From NCBI RefSeq assembly GCF_010015445.1, contig NC_053120.1, forward strand, positions 18,378,308 through 18,442,307: DNA of 64,000 nucleotides. Direction: 5' to 3'. The position numbers were made by a program, and so were the translations under genes. The stretch comes from Perca fluviatilis. Taxonomy: Eukaryota > Chordata > Actinopteri > Perciformes > Percidae. This document shows, piece after piece, positions 54,367-64,000 of the stretch (position 1 is its first letter; each line of letters begins with the position of its first letter). The notes beneath the pieces were generated by a model that saw only the letters and a list, made by a program, of their open reading frames with translations, ran no database searches and was not told the origin of the DNA.

Positions 54367-54684
54367 CAGTGTTCGAACTATACCGTGGCCTTCGGGGGAG
54401 CCCACTTATTTTTTCCACGGGGAGGAGGGGGTCGTGCGCTATCTACAAAGATACATAACAGCTACAAGTGTAGCTATGCACTACAGGATTTACCCTATTA
54501 TACTTTATCGACAGGAATTGATAGGTCAAACAGCAAACAGCCAGCCACAAATAGTCTAGAAACAAAGCATCAGGCTGTCTTTGAGATTTCACATGAACAA
54601 CGGTTAAAGTTACTCAGGCTACCGAAGAATACCATAATTCCTCCGTTCAATTAGACCTTAGCAACGCACCCCAAGCTTCCATCC

Positions 54685-55613
54685 TTAAAGTGATGGTTCG
54701 GAGTAATTTACCCTAGGGTCCTTTGCACCATGACCTCGAGCCAAACACCCCCCCAGAAGCTTTTTTCACCTGGGTCTAACACTGGGCGAGTTAGCGTAGA
54801 GTAGCGTTAGCCGCTGAGTGCCTACACGGGTACGCTACGTTTGTATCTCTTAAATGACCCCACTAATAATGCCCAAAATGATACCAAAGGTCTACACTAG
54901 TATATATAGGTTATGCTCTCATAAAACGATGGATTGGAAAGTTTGTAAGTACACCAGAAGTTTATGAACACTTGCCTGCTCTCTTCTGCTCTCTGCTGCT
55001 GCTGTGCTGCTGCTGCTGCTGCTACCTGCAGTTAGTCAGAGTCGAGGGGGAGGCTGTCTATAAATTACTACACCGAAAAGAGATACACCAAAAATATGTA
55101 TTAATTTAATGATTAAATAAGGTAATGTCTCCAAACTTACCTCAATTATTACTTGTCTCCTGCTAGTTATATTACAGCACTTACTTTAAAAAATAAGTTA
55201 AATTAAAAAATATTTTTGTTGCATCTCTTTTCAGTGTTGTAATTTGTAGATGTCCCTAAGCACTCGTCTCACAGCAGCAACAACAACAGCAGAAAGCAGA
55301 AGCCAGCAGGCAAGTGTTATTTACATAAACTTCTGGTGTACTTACAAACTTTCCAATCCATCGTTTTATGAGTGCATAACCTATATATACTAGTGTAGAC
55401 CTTTGGTATCATTTCGGGCATTATTAGTGGGGTCATTTAAGAGATACAAACGTGGGTCCATTAGCCCCGCGCTAAGCTATTCAGCGGCTAACGCTACTCT
55501 ACGCTAACTCGCCCAATGTTAGACCCAGGTGAAAAAAGCTTCTGGGGGGGTGTTTGGCTCGAGGTCATGGTGCAAAGGACCCTAGGGTGAATTACTCCGA
55601 ACCATCACTTTAA
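54685..55613. mobile_element. TTAA foldback MITE, copy 2
   Basis: The left end is TTAAAGTGATGGTTCGGAGT and the right end CCGAACCATCACTTTAA, with TTAA at each edge. The arms pair inward for about 300 bp through CCTAGGGTCC, GACCTCGAGCC, the long C run, GGGTC, GTTAGCGTAGAGTAGCG and CCAATCCATCG. The loop (about 54990-55300) has CTG-rich and CAG-rich stretches and an A/T-rich core. Both outer arms are nearly intact, unlike copy 1 at 32 kb. It sits inside the hAT transposase reading frame. Confidence 0.95.
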
Positions 55614-55877
55614 CAAACAGCCATGTATGTATATCGGCTCTTCCAGTCTCTCCACTGCTGGCTGTTCCAATTTAACAGGAGAGAGAGGAGCAAGAGGGGT
55701 TAGGATCATCTTCAGCGAGGACATTATTTCTTCAGCTTCTTCTTGTGTTGTCACCCCGGTGGGAGGTGTGCTAACAGGGCTTGCAGAAGGTGAATTGGTC
55801 GTGCTATTAACGTCATCGCTACACAATTTCTTAGTAAAACCAAAATTAATTAAACTGCCTTGTTTTCTTTTTGCCAT
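55605..55877 (-). pseudogene. hAT transposase N-terminal fragment, interrupted
   Basis: The minus-strand frame starts at ATG 55877 with MAKRKQGSLINFGFTKK, the basic Lys-Arg-Lys-Gln...Phe-Gly-Phe-Thr-Lys leader typical of fish hAT transposases that precede a TTF-type zinc finger. A Ser/Thr/Pro-rich linker follows, and a Glu-rich then Pro/Leu-rich stretch. The frame crosses into the foldback MITE at its TTAA (55610-55613) and stops three codons later. On the far side (54684 downward) only about a dozen further codons are open. No catalytic DDE residues remain. Confidence 0.6.
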
Positions 55878-56298
55878 GGCTATATGATGCTAACTGTAGA
55901 ATGGATTTCAAGGACTTTGCGCACCGATTAATGGCCTCCAACGTTTATATTTTTTCTGCGAATCTTTGAGTTAACATGTAGCCTACTAAACATGAGTTGA
56001 ATTTGCACCGCCGCACCTTGATGCTCATAACAAGAATAGCATGTATAGCTATCTTTATTGAAGTGAATTAGGTTTAAATCGCCATCATGCTTGAATGAAT
56101 GATATTTTTGCAGTTTTACACATAATAATCCATGATGATCACATTACAAAACTGAAATTGCACGTCAAAATGACACATTGTCAGTATTTTTAGAGACCCC
56201 CCAAAATTTCACAAATCACTTTTTCAGGGGAGCCCATGTCTTATTAAGGGGAGCCGAGCTCCCCATAGCTCCCCCGTAGTTCGCACCCTGGTAGCAGG

Positions 56299-56515
56299 TC
56301 TACTTTAAGAAAAAGTAAAAGTTGTTGCTTGCTGCTGATGTGCAGGGAAAATGTCCAACTGAAACGACAACAGCAATATGTTAAAGATTAGAGATTGTTG
56401 CCATTGTAAACTTGGTCAACACTTTTCAATAACGGAGCATGCGGGGAAGGGGTAAATGCTTTGCTTTTGTTTACTTAACTAAAATCCACTATACCTCCAT
56501 CTTCTATCACTGCAA

Positions 56516-56518
<3 letters not shown>
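56299..56518. other. Short unique spacer
   Basis: Nothing recognised. Confidence 0.4.
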
Positions 56519-56553
<35 letters not shown>

Positions 56554-56559
56554 AACACA

Positions 56560-56593
<34 letters not shown>
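56519..56593. repeat. Compound (CA)n microsatellite
   Basis: CA runs at 56519-56549 and 56561-56593 with an imperfect AAACAAACACACC joint. Confidence 0.96.
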
Positions 56594-56595
<2 letters not shown>

Positions 56596-59511
56596 GCCTC
56601 ACATGAGTTATAGCAGGATGGTATACCAAGTAGGAGACCGTCTTTAAACATAAGGCCCGGATTGAAGCTGTCATGATGACAAACACCTACTGAGGTGGCC
56701 TTCAACACATTACTGAATCCCTATAAGCTCCAAGGAGGCTGTTCAGTGGTTAGCCTTGACCCCTGACCTCCCTGCAGAGGGGGTCATCCAGCAAGGTAAC
56801 TTCACTATAGATCAATATGGTACTACAGATAACAGCAAGCCACAGAAGTCTATTTCCAAATATCTTATTGCATCACTTGTGACATTGGTTTCAAATGTAG
56901 CATCTTTGCCAAGACAGAGAGCTGGCAAATCCTGTAAATTACCAGCATGGAGTCTACGTACCATTAACCATGCCTGGATGGACTAAGCTCTTACTCTTGT
57001 GCCAGATAACACATACGGACTTTAAGACCTTTGATAGCTTCATCACCATACTGCATTAAAGATGGGGAAGGGGTATAAGTTCCTCAGGGGGTCACAGCCA
57101 GCTTGTTTGCGCTAATTTTATGTTAAGTTCCTTCATTTGTCACTTCTTGAAAATAAAAAAAAAGCTAAAGGTTAGATTTCCTCCTGCCTGCTAAGTGTCC
57201 TGTCAACCCTAACCTGGCACTTGTGGATGTTTAGTAAAAGCCTGCCAGAGTACCCATGAGTGCTAATGTAGGTGAGGAGGTGCCTAAGGAGGACTGGGCA
57301 TAAGAACCTGCCAAGAGATTATCAGTTCATCATTGAAGCTCTTTGCAGATTCATAGAGAGGTGAGAAAAGTGGGTGGCATCTATCCATGTGGAGAGAAAT
57401 GGAGACTGTAGAACCTGCCTGTACAGGCTGTTGCAGCGGTCTGGCTACTTCTGAATAAAAACACTCAGACATCAATAAAGTCTTATATAAGAATATATAT
57501 TAGCATGCTGTGTCTCAAGTTCTGACAATTGGACAATTTTTCAAGAATCTTCCTAAGCAGTCATTTCCTTTGTATTTTGGGCCAAAAAGAAGAAGGCACT
57601 GGTTACACCCCATGTCAAGTAGCCACTTTCTTGAAGCTGCCGAAAATGTGATCTCGACACAAAAATGAAAAACTTGAATAAATAAACGAGTAAAAGCTCT
57701 GAGCAGTTAACTTACTGGAAGAGAACACAAGAAATTGAGGAGGATATCCATAACATAGGTCCTTTTGTTGAAATAAGTCTAAAAACATATACTGTATTTC
57801 TTTTACATATTCAGCTACGATTACCTCCCACCTACCAGGAGAAATGTACATTTAAATGTTCTTAAAAAGTGCAGCCCATAATGTCTTACTCTCTGAAGAA
57901 AAGGTTTTTCTTACTTCTGTAAAGTGCTACCTAAGATTTAATTTCCATTTTATAAAATCACTGCTTTCATCATTCAAAGTTTCAGTGTCTGTACAGTATG
58001 GTTAGCCAAGGGCATTTGTTACATACAGTCCTTTAAAACATGACCCTACATTTTTCTTTTTGGGGGCTTTCATTCATTCATCCATTCATTTCAACACTCC
58101 CCTAACATTTCTGTTCTGAAATGTTAATGTCCATGGCACAGTCATGGTACATTTGTGATTTGTAAGTAACTCTCAACAAATGTTCATGATAAATTATTCA
58201 GAATCACTTACCAGGAATTTCTTTGTCAGTGTACATGTCATATATTTCCCTCAGTGCATATCTCATCTCTGACTAAAACTCTCTTCAAAAGGAATTGTAC
58301 AGCACTTTGCAAACTTCTGCAATGTCAAATGCAACTCAAATTGAACTTTACAGATGAAGATTATTGATAGATATCATTATTTAAACATGGTGCATAACAA
58401 AAGTGCAGAGTCAAACATTTCCACATCAGCAGATTACTCTGATAATGTCAGAGAAAGTTTTTCTATGTTGAGAAAGCAGAGTATCCTGAACGAGGAGAAA
58501 AGCAAACTGGAAGGACATGAAAGAAACCCGTTGACTTTCAAATAACTGAGCTATATCAAATATGTAGTCCATTTTTATTTAAGACAGTGCCAGTGCTATG
58601 CTAAATAGTCCCCTTGCTATCCAGTAAAGCCCTGGCCAGAAATATGATTTGCTCAAACCCCTTTTTTTTTATTTTTTTTACCCATTCTCTTCAAAAAAAT
58701 ATATTCCTGAATACTTAAATATGCTATCAATTTGTTGCGGGTTAGTTCCACAGTGTGTTTTTGGCAAGGGTTTTTGTGGGCGGCAGATGGACAAGTTAGA
58801 GAAAAAAGGGGAAAAAAACAGAGTATTTTGGTCTTGGACAGCAGAGCAGTAGTTAGGAAGCAGCTACAAGAAGCCGACTCTCCCTCAAGTAATGAACTGG
58901 GCCTTTTTTTTTCTTTTGCTGGGGAGCTTTTGTTGCCAATTTGGTGGTGCCCGTGGGAGGCAGTTTTTTTCCCTCTTCTATTTTTCTTCTCTCCATCTCA
59001 AAGTAAAATCACCTGGGATGTAATTAATTAATTAGAATCAGTGTGCCGAGCTGGGGGGTGGGGGTGCTGGGCACATGTGTTTTCGTGGAGCGCTGTGGTC
59101 GATGTGTTCCGGGTGATTGGGATTAATAACAGGGGGCCAATTTGAACTGGGAATCAGTGTGCTTAATAGACATCAGGGGGATGTATGTGGGAAGTGGAGG
59201 AGGAAGGAGGGGGGTTCAGGGGTGCACAGACCCCCCAGCCGATGGAACAAAGGGACCTTTGTAAAGGCGGGCATATTACAGTATGCACTTCACTTTAGGA
59301 CATGAGATCCCAACCGTGGCTGCAGTAATCATACAACTTAATCTATCGCAGCAGTTTTTATTTTGAATAAGTAAATATGTTATCACTAGTACTCAGATGG
59401 TGCACTGTATGGGAGTCCACTATTTCCATCGTGGAAATATGGGATGTTTCCATTTATTTGACTGTAAAAAGCCACCTGAGACTACTGAATACTCCATCAT
59501 CCCCTTGTGTG
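56594..59511. other. Mostly unique sequence
   Basis: No exon, RNA gene or repeat family is recognised. T-rich and A-rich runs at 58660-58700 and 58900-58990 are low complexity. Confidence 0.4.
59000..59320. promoter_or_regulatory. Candidate conserved noncoding block (compositional only)
   Basis: TAATTAATTAATTAG (59021-59035) and GATTAATAACAGG (59121) lie in non-repetitive, G-rich sequence (GCTGGGGGGTGGGGGTGCTGGG). The mixture is unlike the surrounding A/T-rich DNA. Enhancer function is a guess without alignment. Confidence 0.2.
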
Positions 59512-59831
59512 TTAAAGGAATACGCCACAGTTTGTTGAAATAGGGCTTATCACAGTCTACACTGGCTATAGATAGGTGGGCCAATGCATTTTTTGTCTCA
59601 GTGCAAGTAATTAGGTTGTTTTTTTGTCTTTTGTTGGCTCACTTTTCCTCACAACATGCTAACCGGCAACATAGGATTCCATTCACTACGCTAAGCTAAC
59701 TAGCGACGGTGCTGCCAGTGTTGCACCGGACTAAAACAATGCATGCACAAAAAATGCGTTGGCTCACCTATCTACAGCTAGAGGAGACCGTGATAAGCCC
59801 TATTTCAACAAATGGTGGCGTGTCCCTTTAA
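59512..59831. mobile_element. TTAA MITE with AAAGGAATACGCCAC termini
   Basis: The left end is TTAAAGGAATACGCCACAGT. The right end, read inward, is TTAAAGGGACACGCCACCAT. The arms continue as TTTGTTGAAATAGGGCTTATCAC(A/G)GTCT on both sides, then TAGATAGGTG(G/A)GCCAA. The interior holds CACTACGCTAAGCTAACTAG. The element is 320 bp with TTAA at both edges and no coding capacity. Termini and subterminal motif resemble the 49.5 kb family. Confidence 0.92.
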
Positions 59832-62309
59832 CTCACCCTCCAAAACCAAAGTGAGAAGAGGTGGAGACTGCTCTGGGCTACAGCATGTTATCAAAATGCT
59901 AATACCCTTTATCACAGCCCTGTTGTAACATGACCTACAACTTTGGATTTTCAAATATTTTCATAAGGGAAGCTTCCCTTCAGGAAGTGAGGTGGCACAC
60001 AACAAACATCTGGTTTAAGACCACTCAATCAATTGCTCTGAAATCCTGAAATTGCTACTCTTGGCTACGCAATCAGAGCTGTGGTCAGTGTTGGTTGATG
60101 GTACAACGATGTCATAAGCTTTAGTTAAGATCGGGCTTGATGAAGTTACTTGTGTGGCTACAAAGAGAGGGAGAAAAGATGTTTTCACACTTGGGCCAAG
60201 AGTGTTTTACAGATCCAAGGACACTTTTCCTTAGAGTACCAAACTTTGGTGTGGTCCAGAAAAGAGTTTGGTACATACAGTACAAATACTGTTTTTGTGG
60301 TGTGAATGTACAGTATACACTAAATGCAGTACTTGAAAGCCTGGATATGATTTAATAAGAAATGCAAAATACATCTGGGGTTCTCTCTGTTTACTGTCTC
60401 TTACTGTTAACAGTATTTCGCAGATGTCATGTAGAGTACAGAGCTTTGGTTAACAAAAAAGATTCTCCTGTGCACAAACTAAGCCATGGTGATGAGTATT
60501 TCTCCCAAACAACTGAGGAAATGAACCCGGCTCTTAACTCAGTATTTGGGCAAGAGAGACAAATTAATTTACCTTTGTAACATTATAAAAGATGGACTTT
60601 TTCATTGGAAAGATAAAGCAAAGCATACTTTGCTCTGTTCATTAAAATCTTCAGGTGCACTTTCAAATTAACTTGTGTTATCCTTATCTCTCTTAATATG
60701 TGAAAACAGCCGGTCTTGCTGAAGGGTCGAGGGAGGAAATGGCACATTTTTCTATGCAAGAAAAAGAAAACAGTCGAAAAGGCAGAAAGGAAAAAGAATA
60801 ACACAGTAACAAGAATGAAAGTGTTCACCACTTTATGATGGCATTGCCCAAATCAGGCACAGTGACAACCTATATATAAACTTAATGGAAATGAAAACAC
60901 TAAACCAAAGGAAACTTACTTGTAAATTCCTTCCACCTGGCATTCCATAACAAACGCAACACAGCCCTTGTCCTGACCCAGAGCCTCTACATAAAATATA
61001 GGAGCTTTAAGCTTTGCTGTGGTAAAACAACCCAGTTAAAATGAATGAGAGGGGATCTACACAGCAGTGACTCCATCCAATAATGACTACATATCCTGAT
61101 TCAGATAAAATGTTAGGATTACATTTCCATAAATAAAAAAAAAATAAAAAGTGTTTTTGCTCTTAGTGCTGATTGAATCCTCCAAAGCAAGCTGTTCCAC
61201 GTTTTAACTGCAGTACAAATGTAGCAGGACTACAACATAAATGTATAGCTTTAAGTATAGAAATAGTGAGCAGCTTTTAGAGCATACTGTTACTAGTGCC
61301 ATGCTGCTTAGAACCAACAAGTCTCTACAGAGTAGTCGCTGTAACATGTAAAAGTGAAAAGTGCAATACTGCTTCAGCCTCCTGCTGCTCGCATTCAGCT
61401 CCCACACATTAACCTTGCTTCCTTAGTAGGAAAGTGAATTTGAAGGGCTCTTCATCTTTACTCTGTGTTGGTATATGCATATATGAGAGTCCTGCATGAT
61501 TCACTGTGGATGGCACTTCCTCCCTCTGCTGACATTACTAAGATTTTAATGTGGTGTGTGTGAGATTGCTTTAAGGTTGTAAAAGAGATCAAAGCCCAGA
61601 GGAGGATATGAACCTGTAGTGCTGTGCATTGTTACCGGTCGAGTGTGGGAAGCATAGAGACCAGGATAATAGATCCCCTCCAGACATGCGATGTGATGAA
61701 TGCACTATAAAATAGTCCGCACAACCTCCAATAGCTTTTAAAAGTTCAAACTATTAGCAATTTAGAGCAAATTCCTATTTTTGTTCCTCGACATAACCAT
61801 CAGAGACACACTGCTGTACATTTCATCAGAGTGAAAATGCAGTTTCCTGTCTTGGGACATTTTCATCGCACCCTAATACAGTCACAACGGTAATAATAAA
61901 ATAATTGCAAACTCTGAAACATGGATTTTGTAAAATGACGCGAAAATGAATAAGAATCTGTTCCTTCATGGGACAATGTAACAGATACATTTAATTTCCA
62001 CTTTGACTTTATTTAAAGCAGTTGCGTTAGGGTCAAGAGGTCTTGTTCTATTGCTGTAGTCCAATACAATCAAAACTATAACTCATGATAGCATTAACTT
62101 CCAGTTCACTATTTCAACATCAAACGCACGCTTGTTAGCATCTATATGGCATGCAGTTGTTTTTCCTTCATGCAATGTGGGTGGTGAAATTCCTCACATT
62201 TTATTTTGTAGTATATTATTTGTAATTTAAGACAACTTGCTCTTAATGAAATTGCATGGCACGATAAGGTGTGGCACATGTCATGCAATTACATGCTACT
62301 GTAAAATTA
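59832..62309. other. Unique sequence, no gene seen
   Basis: Short reading frames only; no repeats recognised. Confidence 0.4.
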
Positions 62310-62690
62310 GTGGTACTTAAGGCTGGGCGATATGGAGTAAATTAGATATCACGATATTCTTGACCAAATACCTCAATATCGATATTGTGGCGATATTCTA
62401 GGGTTGAAAATTGGTGCTTTAACAAAATATCTTCACACTTGGATTTTAGATAAATAATTATCAGTAATGTGGCCATAATGTCTAAGTGGGGAAAAGGCAA
62501 ATAATAGAACAGCTAGAACAGGCTGGTAAGTTCAGAAAAGTACATCACTTTACTGTAATGCAGCCTTTAACTAGTAAAAGACAACACATGTCATATCACA
62601 ATATTACGATATCCAAAATCTAACACGATATCTAGTCTCATATCACGATATTGATATAATGTTGATATATTGCCCAGCCCTAATGGAACT
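62310..62690. mobile_element. Short non-autonomous hAT (GGGCTGGGCGATATGG family)
   Basis: The body 62318-62682 (365 bp) starts TAAGGCTGGGCGATATGG and ends ATATTGCCCAGCCCTA. The flanks GTGGTACT (62310-62317) and ATGGAACT (62683-62690) match at 6 of 8 positions. The subterminal DNA is rich in ATATCACGATAT in both orientations. This is the same family as level 1 of the 31.4-34.0 kb nest. Confidence 0.88.
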
Positions 62691-63475
62691 AATACTTGAT
62701 TATAAGATAAATATAAAAATAGCTTTGCTATAAATACTATAGTCACATACATTTATATGATGACAAGTCATCCTGATGTTGGGTCACATAGTTCTAGGTG
62801 CAGTATATTTCCAAGCATAATAACTGCACCTCTGCAGTGGAAGAGTTATTGTTTCCTTGCAAACAGAATCTCAAAGGAGATGCTTTGTTTGTAGAAGCTG
62901 TACCACTTGACAGACACAACTGTGAAGAGAAGCAGATTAACCTTCCCAGACCCCCCCAATGCAACACTCTCTGTCTGTCTCTTCTTCAACTCACTTCCCT
63001 TTCCTGTATCCTTCTTCCGTGCTTTGATTTCCACCGTTTAATTTCCTCCTCTCATTTTGTTTTTCATTTCTACTCCTGCTCTCATCCCAACGTACATACT
63101 TCTCACTCATCGTGTGCATGCTCTCGTCTACTCCTCGGGTCTCACTCTGTCATACCTCACCACAAATGAGCAGTCTGGATGTGCGCACAGCCAACGAATC
63201 AGGAACCCACATGGGAATCCCTTCACACTGCACCACAACACAGTCCTAATTAGCCTAGAAACTACCAGCTTCAGTTGAGCGACTGCACAGCTCGCCTACT
63301 CAATCCCCTGCCCAACACGGTTTGTCTGGATGAGTATAGGTTAATTACATTCAGTTCACCCATTGCTCTCTTACCTCCCCTTGGTTTTTCCAACGTTTTC
63401 CAAAAGTTTTGTTTTTGTCTGCTTTTCTCATAATATTGGTGTGTTTCTGCTGCAAAGTGTCTCTCATGTGCATTC
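62691..63475. other. Unique sequence, pyrimidine-rich
   Basis: The CT-rich stretch 62940-63160 opens plus-strand reading frames rich in Ser, Leu and His with no domain signature. No gene is recognised. Confidence 0.4.
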
Positions 63476-64000
63476 TAGTGCTGTCAGTTACGCAAACCCA
63501 ACGCAAACCCATTTTAACGGCGTCATTTTTTTTATTGCGAGATTAACGTTCTTTTTGGCCTAGCAAACTTTGTAGTTTTTTTCACATGCTGTTACAACAA
63601 CTAGTAACGTTAGAAAAACTACAACAGCACACCGGATCTAGCTAGACCGGAAACAAAACAACAGGCACGCCGCACACACGTTTGCGAGCCGGCCAAAGAG
63701 TAGTAGGCTAACGTTACGTTTTGAGTGGATGCCGAGCACGAGATGCCGAAATGAATGCCAATAAGATTCTGAATGGAAAGTTGACTTTTAAAAAGTTGCC
63801 AAATGGTTCCATTGACAAGACCAAAGTAATCTGAGTGTTTTGTCGTTGTGAAATGAGCTATGATCGCAGCACGTCCAGTCTGAAATACCACTTGATGGCC
63901 GAGCACACAGCTGATGCGAATTCTCCGCCCCCTTGTCAAAGCCAGGCGACAAATGCACAAAGCAAGCCGATCCACGTTTCCATGTTGATAAGAGCATTAA
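63476..64000 (+). mobile_element. Left end of a BED-zinc-finger hAT transposon, cut by the window edge
   Basis: TAGTGCTGTCAGTTACGC at 63476 and the following AACGCAAACCCATTTTAACG and GAGATTAACGTTCTTTTTGG are the terminus of a very common fish hAT family. About 275 bp further in begins a transposase-like frame with a BED zinc finger. The right end lies beyond the window, so neither full length nor target duplication can be checked. Confidence 0.8.
63751..64000 (+). pseudogene. hAT transposase N-terminus with BED zinc finger, internal stop, partial
   Basis: From ATG 63751 the frame gives Lys-Leu-Thr-Phe-Lys-Lys-Leu-Pro-Asn-Gly, then TGA at 63832, then Val-Phe-Cys-Arg-Cys-Glu-Met-Ser-Tyr, Ser-Thr-Ser-Ser-Leu-Lys-Tyr-His-Leu-Met-Ala-Glu-His. 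That is the BED-finger pattern Cys-x2-Cys...His-x4-His, and the TGA occupies the position where the first Cys is expected. The frame stays open from there to the window end through a Ser/Pro/Gln-rich linker. It is a single-lesion pseudogene as far as visible, and not a host gene. Confidence 0.75.

Larger units (their letters stand above)
54359..56298 (-). mobile_element. hAT transposon carrying a broken transposase, host of foldback copy 2
   Basis: The ends are CAGTGTTCGAACTATACC (54367) and, read inward from the right, CAGGGTGCGAACTACGGGGG (ending 56290). Both lead into GGGGAGC-rich subterminal DNA (GGGGGAGCCCACTT; GGGGAGCCGAGCTCCCC). The flanks GTAGCCAG (54359-54366) and GTAGCAGG (56291-56298) match at 6 of 8 positions. 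The transposase start lies on the minus strand at 55877. A 929-bp TTAA foldback MITE interrupts it. Without the MITE the element would be about 1 kb, too short for a full transposase, so it was already internally deleted. Confidence 0.8.

Overview
The window looks like intergenic or intronic DNA from a teleost fish, probably a percomorph. The evidence is the density of long (CA/GT)n microsatellites together with transposon families that I recognise from fish genomes: several hAT families, TTAA-flanked foldback MITEs, a Harbinger/PIF element, an L1-type LINE tail, a second non-LTR LINE family and a tRNA-derived SINE. I found no exon of a host protein-coding gene, no rRNA, no intact tRNA gene and no CRISPR array. 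All the open reading frames are short. The ones with recognisable protein signal belong to mobile elements: an L1 reverse-transcriptase tail (13.0 kb), a second LINE reverse-transcriptase fragment (22.5 kb, minus strand), a Harbinger Myb/SANT-like domain (44.4 kb, frameshifted), a hAT transposase N-terminus (55.7 kb, minus strand, interrupted) and a BED zinc finger at the right edge (63.8 kb, stop codon).

Layout. 0-4 kb: unique sequence with one (GT)n array and a weak coding-like patch. 4.0-5.5 kb: a ~1 kb element with ~115-bp inverted arms that carries a 16-bp minisatellite and tRNA-like pol III boxes, then a TTAA MITE. 7.1-7.3 kb: a perfect 205-bp (GT)n array. 8.6-9.7 kb: two unrelated hAT elements about 100 bp apart, both with 8-bp target duplications. 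12.6-13.2 kb: a TTAA MITE next to an L1 tail. 13.2-31 kb: mostly unique sequence with a LINE 3' end (16.4 kb), a MITE (17.6 kb), a hAT fragment and a LINE fragment (22 kb), a Harbinger-like MITE (25.8-26.3 kb), microsatellites and possible conserved noncoding blocks. 31.4-34.0 kb: a four-level nest of transposons. 34-44 kb: largely unique. 44.2-45.5 kb: a decayed Harbinger element. 47.35 kb: a SINE with target-site duplication. 49.45-50.8 kb: a three-level nest. 54.4-56.3 kb: a hAT element whose transposase reading frame is broken by the same foldback MITE family found at 32 kb. 59.5, 62.3 and 63.5 kb: another TTAA MITE, a short hAT, and the left end of a hAT that runs off the window.

The main story is transposon stratigraphy. 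Insertion sites, target duplications and repeated families allow relative dating: the hAT elements are hosts, and the TTAA foldback MITEs are among the last arrivals. The remaining sequence is typical gene-desert DNA. A few A/T-rich blocks with dense homeodomain-like TAATTA cores could be enhancers, but only a cross-species alignment could show that.
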